Positions 55,845 to 64,000 of a stretch of 64,000 nucleotides of DNA are shown here, piece after piece. Source of the stretch: Cryphonectria parasitica EP155 (taxonomy: Eukaryota; Ascomycota; Sordariomycetes; Diaporthales; Cryphonectriaceae); contig NW_024468909.1 in assembly GCF_011745365.1 (NCBI RefSeq), positions 7,373,274 through 7,437,273 on the forward strand, written 5' to 3'. Each line of letters begins with the position of its first letter. Position 1 is the first letter of the stretch. The notes below the pieces were generated by a model. It saw nothing but the letters and a program-made list of their open reading frames with translations, was not told the DNA's origin and did no database searches. A program made the position numbers and the translations under genes.

Positions 55845-58371
55845 TGTAATAAGCATTGCAGTAATCTAAAGATTCCGAAGTTTACAAAGAGTTTATACTA
55901 ACAAGAGCAGTGCTAAGTACAAGCTTTGAATATGGAAATACAACTGAGTAACTATGCAAGTATTTACTGCCTTTGAGTATCTCTTTTTGAAGTTTTCGTT
56001 AAGATACTCCTTAAGCGCCTCTAGTCGTGCCTTGTCTAGTCCGTAGATAGGGAAGAACTTGGGCTGTTTTCCTTCTTATAGCGGGATCTTGTAATTATAT
56101 AAGCTATATTTTAGCAATTCTGTATTCAATTTCTCCTGAAATAATTTCTTAAATTTGTAATATTCCCATGATATGCTTGCGAGTATTAGTTCTGATCCAT
56201 GTACTATTTCTGCTATCTGAAGAAACAGTAGATATTGTTAAGCATGCTTCTTTTCATCTATTGTTTTTGGTAGCGTTTTTGGAAGCTTTAAGCGTTCGCT
56301 TTAAGCTGAACCGACTGCTCAAAAGCCTGGTTTCGAGATTTTTCTTGTATAGATCTACAATCTACATTCTAAAGCTGGAATATTCGTTAAACCGAAGAGC
56401 ATAATCAAATATTCGTAGTATTTATAGCGTATTCTGAAAGCAGTTTTCTATTCTTCTTCTTCCTTTATTCTGATCAGATTGTAAGCTTCTTTCAAGTCTA
56501 GAGCTGTAAATCACTATACTTCTTACAATCTATCTCGCAGTTCCTTAATAAGTAGTAATGAGTATCGGTTCTTAATTGTGATATTATTAAGTTATCTGTA
56601 ATCAATACATAGTCTAAGCTTGCTATTCTTCTTAGATATAAATAGGATGAGATATTCTGCTAGTGATTGCAATAGTTATATGTATCCCTTTTTGAGATTT
56701 TCGTTAAGATACTTCTTGAGCGCTTCTAGTTATATCTTATCTAATCCGTAGATAGGGAAGAACTTGAGCTGTTTTTCTTTTTATAGCAGAATCTTGTAAT
56801 TGTATAAGCTGTATTTTAGCAATTCTGTATCCAATTCCTTCTGAAATAATTTCTTAAATTTGTAGTATTCCCGTAGTATGCTTGCAAGTATTGATTCTGA
56901 TTCATATACTGTTTCTGCTATCTGGAGAAATAGTAGATACTATTAAGCATGCTTCTTTTCATTTATTGTTTTTGATAGCATTTTTGAAAGCTTTGAGCAT
57001 TTGCTCCAAGCTGAATCAACTGCTCGAGAGCCTAGTTTCGAAGTTTTTCTTGTATAGACTTACAATCTACATTCTGAAGCTGGAGTATTCGTTAAACCGA
57101 AGAGCATAATCAAATATTCGTAGTATTCGTAGCATATTCTGAAAGCAGTTTTCTATTCTTCTTCTTTCTTTATTCTGATTAGATTGTAAGCTTCTTTCAG
57201 ATCTAAAGCTGTAAACTACTATACTTCTTGCAATCTATCTTGCAATTCCTTGATAAGTAGCAATGAGTATTGATTCTTGATTGTAATATCATTAAGTTGC
57301 TTGTAATCAATACATAGTTTGAGCTTGCTATTCTTTTTGAGTACAAATAGAATGGGAGTATTCTGCTGGTAATTGCAATAGTTATATATATTCCTTTTTG
57401 AGATTTTCATTAAGATACTTCTTAAGCGCTTCTAGTTATACCTTATCTAATCCGTAGATAGGAAAGAACTTGAGCTGTTTTTCTTCTTATAGCAGGATCT
57501 TGTGATTATATAAGCTGTATTTTAGCAATTCTGTATTCAATTTCTTCTGGAATAATTTCTTGAATTTGTAGTATTCCCATAATATGCTTGCAAGTATTAG
57601 TTCTGATCTATATACTATTTCTGCTATCTGAAGAAATAGTAGATATTGTTAAGCATGCTTCTTTTCATCTGTTGTTTTTAGTAGCATTTTTGAGAGCTTT
57701 AAGCATTCGCTCCAAGCTGAACTAACTGCTTGAAAGCTTAGTTTCGAGGTTTTTCTTATATAAATCTATAATTCACATTCTGAAGCCTTTCCTTATTGCT
57801 CTGGAGCGAACTAACTTGCTGAAAGTTTCACTTCCATTATTTTGCTAATCTGTTAGCGCTCTAGCACTGTTTGAATCCGCTTATTACTAGATTCTTCTTC
57901 TTAAACTGCTAGCTCTGCTGGTTTGAAAGTATATATGAAGTTATTTGAAGCTTCTTTTCCTAAGTATTCTTTAATAACTAACTTTCATCCTGCACTGTTA
58001 ATTGCAACTATCTCTCTGAATATAGCTTGTTCTTATAAAATCTGGCTAGTAGTTCAATTAATTCAAGAATTATGCTTCTTGAGCTATAAAAGCTCTATAA
58101 TCAGCTTATGCTATGCTGTATTTGTAATATCAAAGAAAACTCTGATTACATATTCTTGAATCAAAATAAGTAGATAATCAGTCTTTTTATCGATTATTCC
58201 TTGATTATATATAATAGATTATTCTTTTATAGTGCTGAGAGTATATAGCTGCTTCTTTCATTTTCATTATAATTATATCTAATTAATAATATATAGGAAT
58301 ATAAAGTTTTTCTAAGCGCTACTATTTAATAATATGCTATATTTGTATTCTTAAATATATATATTGAGCTT
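55845..58371 (-). mobile_element. rearranged chromovirus fragment Gy6
   Basis: A piece of LTR (55845 to about 55976, TGTAATAAGCATTGCAG) is fused to pol sequence at about 55977, so RNase H, integrase and everything between the 3' LTR and the reverse transcriptase are missing. The minus-strand pol that follows (reverse transcriptase N-terminal region, tether, protease) is partly present three times: about 55977-56385, 56386-57090 and 57091-58371, with the same junction at both repeat borders. The last copy runs on to the protease region and stops abruptly at 58371. Open frames 56168-56404 and 56882-57109 on the plus strand are shadows that cross equivalent junctions; 57219-57410 on the minus strand is true reverse transcriptase sequence (LKLCIDYKQLNDITIKNQYS). 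Confidence 0.85.
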
Positions 58372-58449
58372 AGAGCGAAGAGAGAGAAGAGAGCGAGAAG
58401 AATAGCAAGAAGGATGAAGAAGTGAGCAGGAAAATGAGCGGAGGAGAAG

Positions 58450-61400
58450 GATTACAGCTAACTAGAGCATTCAACTAAGCAGTATTCTTATTTATCGTTG
58501 CTTTCATCAAGCAGCGCATTAGCAGCAGAGTATATACGAATCTGCTGCTCTGCTTTTGTACAGCACTAAGCATTAAGTTGATTCTGCTGGGATATGCAGA
58601 ACTGTATCTATATATTGGGATGCTTGCAGCTGTGCTGTAATGGTTGCAGCTGTTTTTTCTGGAAGCTGGGTTCGAGAGCTAGCTAAGGGAGCTTGAGAAG
58701 ATTAGCATTGAAGCGGTGCTCATATTCTACAAGGAGCTTGCGAAGTGGATATTCATGGGTATATATATAGTTACTAGCATAATTATTAAGTAAATAGCAT
58801 ATAGTAAGAGCTAGCAGCAGCAGATAAGCAGGCAAGTATTTATATAATGATCTGAAGATTAGCAAATGCTGTATCACAGCAGAGAGCGGATTGCGATAAA
58901 GGATTTCAAGCAGATAGCATGCAAGCTGGTAGCAGATGCTAAGATGCTACTCGATAAGCTGATAGCTAGCTTATGAGCGCAGGCGAGCTAGAAGCTGAAT
59001 ATGAAATGAATCACTAATAGCATGATTCAGCTTGATATAAGCTAGTTATTTAATACTAATACAAAGAATAAGTAGCTGAATGCGAAGCTGAGCAAAGTAG
59101 CTAAGCTAATTGAGCTGTTTGTATGAAATGCAGTATGGAGCTAGTAAAAGCAGAGCGGAATGAAGAAGTAGTTGTGCTAGCTGCAGCTATTCTGAGAGAT
59201 GCTGTTAGTACTTGTTTATATCTAGAGCGAGCAGCCTAAGCATAAGCTAGAGCTAATAATATTACAGTATTGCAATATATAGCAGCTGCTCTATAATATA
59301 TTTGTGCTAGATGAGCAGATAATGCTAGTAAGCAATTGCAATAAGATAAAAGCGCTTCGGAACTATAAATGCAAGATAGCACAGTTTCTGCTGAATCGGA
59401 TTAAGCGGATGCTAGTAGCATATATTGCATAGCTGCTGCTCGGAGAGCAGATGCTGCAGCACAAGTGCAAGCTAGCGGAAGTATAGAGCAAGCAGCTCGA
59501 GTATCTGTAAAAAGATAGCAGCTTCAAGATGTAAGATATAGCACAGCTAAGCATAGTACTGTTGTAAATAATGCAGGCAAGCATAGGCATGCGGATGAAT
59601 ATAGCTTGGTATCAGCTAATTGTAATTAAGCTGGAGCAGCAGATTCAAGAGCTTACAATACAGCAAGCTGAAGTATAAATAGAAGAGATAAATAAGAATA
59701 ATAGTATAGATATAAATCTGCTAATAAGCAAGCTAATGAATATGAGGAGCAATTAGAACATTATATAGAATCTACAAGCTATATATAGCATTAAGATTGC
59801 TTAGCAGCACTATGCAATACATATCAGATTCTTGAGCAAGCTGCAGCTGAAGATAATAGTAATATTCCGAGCAATTAGCAAGCTGTAGCACTAGTTTTTG
59901 GAAAGCAAGGAAGAGGTAGAAAAGGAGAAGATGGATTAAGGGGAAGGAGAGCTAAGAAGAAGCACGAAGCGAAAAAGCATAGCGCTCGAGCAGCTGGCAG
60001 CAGTAGAAGCAGCAGCAGCAGCAGTAGCAGCTACAGCAGAGCATAAGCAGGCAAGAATAATAGCTAACGCTGGAGCGGTAGATATAGAAGCAGAGCTAGC
60101 AGCAGAGCTGCAGATACTGCTAGAGCTCGGAGCTGTATAGAAATTGAGCAAGTAAGCTAAGAGTATGCAGATGATTATAAAGCTTCAGCCAAACGAGGCA
60201 GCCATCTGCATACTTCCAACAGAAGCAGGCAAGAGCTTGCTATTCATAATGCTAGCAGTACTAGCAGATAGCAAGATAAGCATTGTAGTAGTACTATTTG
60301 TAGCGCTGATGGAGAACTTGATTGCTCGAGCAGTAGCAATAAAAGTAAACTGTTTCCGATATAAGTTATTATTCAATATAGAGCGAAATGAGCTGCTGAG
60401 AATAGCAAGAATAGTAATAATTAGTGCTAACTTAGTATCTACAGCTGAATTTACTGCATATGCAGATAAGCTGCTAAGTGCAGAGCTGCTGCAGCGGATT
60501 TTTGTAAATAAGTATTATATAGCAATCACAGATATTAGCTATTAAGCACAGCTGAGCGAGCTGAAGAGCTTGCAGCGATTCAGCTGCCCGATGATGCTGC
60601 TGACAGCTATGCTGCTACCAGCGCTGGAGAGCTGATTCCGAGAGGAGATGCTCGCATGAAATGCAGTAATCATACAAGCTCGGACAACTAAGGCAAACTG
60701 CTAGTACTGAGTTAAGCTGGTACAGAGAAGCGAGCAAAGCGCTATACAAGTGCAGATGATTGAAACAGCTGAGCAGCTCGGGCAGGGAATAACAGGCTAG
60801 CAGAAGGGAATGATTTACTGCTGGTTAAGAAAGCAGTGCATAGCAGTAGCGGAGAAGCTAGGCTGCTGCTTCTACTACAGCGGGATAAGCGAGGAGAAGC
60901 AGCGGGCAGCGTGCAAAGCATGAGCTGCTGAGCAGAGTGCGAGCTGATAGATCATAGCTACAATTGAGCTCGGAATAGAAATGGATATCGAGAGCATTGT
61001 AGCAGTAGTACATATAAAGCTTCTGTATAAGCTGATAAACTTTATACAGCAAACAGAGCATAGCAGGCAGCGAGCAGGCAAGATAGTAGCATTAGTAGTT
61101 ATTTATAATGAGAAGCTGGAATAGAGAAATGAATATGCAGAGCTTGTAAATAAAAGCAACTAGCAGCAGATGAAGCAGTTTGTATTGATAACAGAGTGCT
61201 AGTAAGCTGTGCTTGCAGCATTTATGGATGGAATTGAAGAAGAGAGATATAAGAATGTAGCTGGAGCAGAATAGTATAATTAATACTAGAAGCAATTATA
61301 AGCTATAGAGGAAAGCAGGAATAGCAGAGAAGAAGAAGGCTAGATATGAAAAGCATATGAGCTGAAGAAAGAAGAGCAGATGCAGATGCTACTGCAATAG

Positions 61401-61870
61401 CTGAACGAGATAGCAGGCGAGTATGCAGCGTATTATATGCAACAGCATTACTGGGAGTTGGAGCTAGGATGGATGAAAGAGGAATAGCTGAAGGAGTAAA
61501 AGAGTACAAGATGTACGAACGAATATTATAGAACGTTTGATAAGAAGGAGAAGAAAGAGAATGAGAATGAGAATGAGAATGATTAAACAGTTTGCAAAAG
61601 GATTCGATTTGAAAAGCTTGTATGCTGCTTTAAATATAAGCTTCTGCTGAACTAATATAAGGAGAAGCAAGCAGGAGAGCTGAAAAGCGGATATGCAGAT
61701 ATGAACAAGATGCTAGCAGTAATGCTAGCAGGCTGCAGATAAGCATGAGTGCGGATGCTGGCATAAGCAAGGTTTGGAATAAGAATATAGAATAGAGAAG
61801 CTTTTTATCAGTAGCTGAGCAAGAGCTAGCAATTTTACGGAATGCAAGAGATGAATATGCTAGCATTATG
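58450..61870 (+). pseudogene. telomere-linked RecQ-type helicase TLH2 (degenerate)
   Basis: Second TLH-type frame, same strand as TLH1 but of a different subclass. Upstream region with DFKQIACKLVADAKMLLDKL near 58900, LQAIYSIKIAQQHYAI near 59775 and an Ala-rich linker near 59990-60090. The helicase part 60165-60545 is open: motif I LPTEAGKSLLF at 60213-60245, Ia ISIVVVLFVALMENL, Ib IVIISANLVSTAEF and motif II ITDISY near 60525 (DECH lost). Then MMLLTAML (III) near 60590, YCWLRKQCIAVAEKLGCCFY (IV) near 60815, IIATIELGIEMDIESIVAVV (V) near 60950 and QQTEHSRQRAGK (VI) near 61045. A downstream acidic/Gln-rich part continues to about 61870. The many minus-strand open frames over it are shadows. 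Confidence 0.75.
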
Positions 61871-62068
61871 AAAGGAGATTGTATGAAAAGTATATAATAA
61901 GAAGCAGTATTGGATTTTATAGCAGAATATATAGATTATAATATATATATATAGCAATGCTAACTTATATAGCAGCGCAAGAAAGCTATTTCAGTTCAGA
62001 GCAGTTGCAGAAAAGCATAGAAGAAGAAAAAGTAGTTTCTAGCAGAGTAAGAAGATTATTCCAGTTTG
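61871..62068. other. short linker, no gene seen
   Basis: AT-rich sequence with a TA run near 61945-61955 between TLH2 and the 67-bp repeats. Nothing recognisable. Confidence 0.4.
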
Positions 62069-62070
62069 AA

Positions 62071-62212
62071 GCGAGATCTGAAGAGCATAGAAAGAATAGT
62101 TGGGCGCAGCAGAGCTAGAAGATCAGCCCGATCCGGAGCGAGATCTGAAGAGCACAGAAAGAATAATCGGGCGCAGCAGAGCCAGAAGATCAGCCCAATC
62201 CGGAGCGAGATA
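62071..62212 (+). repeat. 67-bp tandem repeat, about two copies
   Basis: GCGAGATCTGAAGAGCA starts at 62071 and 62138, with a partial third start at 62205. Each unit contains GGGCGCAGCAGAGC and AGAAGATCAGCCC. CpG and GC-rich words are kept. The open frame at 62066-62254 crosses it. Confidence 0.88.
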
Positions 62213-62369
62213 GAGAGAGAACAGAAAGAGAAGATTAGACATAAAAAGAGCTAGAAAGCGAGCAGAGTATTGCTTTTTTTTTTTTTGTATAAAGACAGTT
62301 TTAGTAGGAATCGAGAAGAAGCTAGATAAAGAGAAGCGATCAGAAAGAATAACTATAGAAAACAATAGA

Positions 62370-63968
62370 AGCTATATAAAAGGAAGCTGTGAAAAAAAGG
62401 AAAAGAGAGTTATATAGAAAGAAGCAGTAGAAAAGAGAGCTAAGGAAAAGGCAGCAGTAGGAAAAAAGAGTAATAGGGAGAGAGCTGTATGAAAGAGAAT
62501 TATAAGCTTATAAAAAAGGAAACTAGTAGATAAATAAACTAGTAGAAAAAAAAGAAGCTGTATAAAAGATAAGCGGTATAAAAAGAAGCTATATAAAAGA
62601 AAGCTATATAAAAGAAAGCTATATAAAAAGGAGCTATATAAAAAGAAGCTGAATAAAAAGAAGCTGGATAAAAAGATAAAAAGAAGAATTATAGATATAG
62701 AAAAAAAGAGCTAGAAAGTATTAAAACAGAAAGCTGAGAGCTATAGTACAAAAACTGTAAATAGAACTCATAAGCTTGTAGAGAAGAGAAGCTGTAAAGC
62801 AAGAAGGAAAGAAGATGTATAAATGAGAAGAAAAAAAGGATTAATTCAGATAGAATACTAAATAAAAAGCTAAGAAAGAAATCAAAAAGAAGCAGAAAGT
62901 ATAGAAGAAAGTAAAAATAGAAAGAGAGCTAGAAAAGAAAAAAGAAAAAGAAAAAGAAAAAGCAAAGGCAGAGAGAAAGAGGGAGAAAAGAGAAAAAGAA
63001 TCAAGAGATAAGCAGAATAATAAGAAAACAAAAAGAGAGATATAAAAAGAAAGAAGGAAGGAAGGAAGAAAAGAATTGTTTATAAAGAAAAGCAAAATGC
63101 ATTTATATTTGTATACAGCAAAAATATAACAATATAAAACAAAATTCATATAGAAAGCAGAATAAGAAAAGCTATAAGAAATACAATAAAAAAAAGTAGA
63201 GCAATAAGAAAATAAGAAGCAAAAACAGAAAAGAATTATATATATTTAAATAATAAGGAAATCAAGCAATATAAGAGAGCTAATAAAAGCAAAAACTAAT
63301 AGAAAGATTATATAAGAGAAAGAGCAGTAAGAGAAAACCAGTACAGAAAGATCAGTATAAGAAAGAATTAATAGGAAAGAAAGTATAGAAAAGAAGCAGT
63401 TAGGAAGAAATCAGAGAGCAGATAAAAAAAAGCAAGATAGAAAAGAAATTAGATGAAAAGAAAAGCGGAAAAGCAGAGAAAGAAAAAAGGGAATACAGCA
63501 ATAGAGAGAACTAGTAAGCATATAGAAAGAAGCAGTATAGCTATAGCAGAAGAAGATAGATTAATAGAGAAAAGATAGGCAGGCTGATTAGAAAGAGAAA
63601 AAGAAGTAATTATAAATAGTATATAGAAAAGATAGAGAATATGAAAAGAAAATAGCTAAGCTATAAGCAGAAAAGAAATAAGAGAAAAGAAAGTAAGAAA
63701 ATAGTAAAAAATGAAAAATAGTAAGCTAGTAGAAAAAGAGAATAAAAAAGAGAGAATATAAGAAAGAAAGAGAGAATAAAGAAAAAAGAGAAAAAAGATT
63801 TGCAAATCAATTAAAGAAATAGAAAGAGAAAGTAAGCAGGTTAGTAAAAAAGAGAAGGAAATAAAAATAAAAAAAGAGAAAGAATTAAAAAATAAGGAAT
63901 ATATAGAGAAAGAAAAGAGATAAATAAAAGAGTAAAAAGAAGATAAGAAAGAAAAAAATAAAAAGAAA
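62370..63968 (+). repeat. purine-rich telomere-adjacent sequence
   Basis: About 1.6 kb whose plus strand is nearly all A and G, with C occurring mostly in GC steps (AGCTATA, AAGCAG). It includes 15-16-bp repeats AAAGAAGCTATATAA at about 62575-62690. No gene: the 102-residue minus-strand frame (62841-63149) is a Phe/Ser/Leu-rich translation of a pyrimidine strand. Its position next to the telomere and strand asymmetry suggest a TAS-type element. Confidence 0.75.
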
Positions 63969-64000
63969 GGGCTAGGGCTAGGGTTAGGGCTAGGGCTAGG
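63969..64000 (+). repeat. telomeric repeat tract, CTAGGG variant
   Basis: After GG the tract reads GCTAGGG, CTAGGG, TTAGGG, CTAGGG, CTAGG: about five YTAGGG hexamers, four of them CTAGGG. The G-rich strand runs toward the right end, the orientation of a right chromosome end. The tract is cut by the window end, so its length is unknown. Confidence 0.85.

Noticed and set aside
61092..62365. Several minus-strand frames of 67-80 residues
   Set aside because: Low-complexity Leu/Ser/Ile-rich complements of the purine-rich TLH2 strand and the 67-bp repeats.
62841..63149. 102-residue Phe/Ser-rich minus-strand frame
   Set aside because: Translation of a pyrimidine-only strand; no start context, domain or conservation evidence.

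Overview
The window reads as the right-hand end of a chromosome of a filamentous ascomycete (Pezizomycotina-type fungus). It ends at 63969-64000 in a G-rich telomeric tract built mainly of CTAGGG with one TTAGGG unit. Inboard of it are a purine-rich telomere-adjacent block, two degenerate telomere-linked RecQ-type helicase genes (TLH) and about 46 kb of nested LTR retrotransposons. I see no intact gene. Almost every recognisable reading frame carries many in-frame TAA, TAG and TGA codons where Gln (CAA/CAG), Arg (CGA) or Trp is expected, and paired LTRs differ almost only by C/T and G/A transitions. That is the signature of repeat-induced point mutation (RIP), so coding features are given as pseudogenes. 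Species cannot be named from the sequence alone.

Layout. 1-4944: a Ty3/gypsy element (Gy0) on the minus strand, cut by the window edge. 4945-5835: a GC-richer, less mutated stretch. 5836-37044: a minus-strand chromovirus (Gy1) split by later insertions: a non-autonomous LTR element with satellite-like interior (6147-8980), a chromovirus on the plus strand (Gy2, 14050-28938) that itself holds another on the minus strand (Gy3, 18993-26398), and a fourth chromovirus (Gy4, 29425-36891) in the Gy1 5' LTR. Each insertion is bounded by a 5-bp target duplication readable on both sides, so the order of events is clear. 37045-38004: subtelomeric repeats with a solo short LTR, a six-hexamer interstitial telomere-like tract and a fragment resembling the TLH1 5' region. 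38005-45924: chromovirus Gy5, carrying a solo LTR. 45925-46330: second copy of the subtelomeric repeats. About 46.35-50.8 kb: TLH1. About 51.0-55.0 kb: two long unrecognised degenerate reading frames. 55845-58371: a rearranged chromovirus fragment (Gy6) with a tandem triplication. About 58.45-61.9 kb: TLH2. 62.0-64.0 kb: short tandem repeats, the purine-rich block and the telomere.

The chromoviruses share one plan: LTR of 453-468 bp, gag with a zinc knuckle and Gln-rich tail, pol in the -1 frame (protease, reverse transcriptase, RNase H, integrase, chromodomain), then an antisense Cys-rich/coiled-coil frame convergent with pol, then the 3' LTR. A cross-copy feature worth testing is that C in GpC context appears largely spared by the mutation process. 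The RIP reading, the family assignments and the borders of the degenerate CDSs come from reading by eye; no alignment or database search was run.
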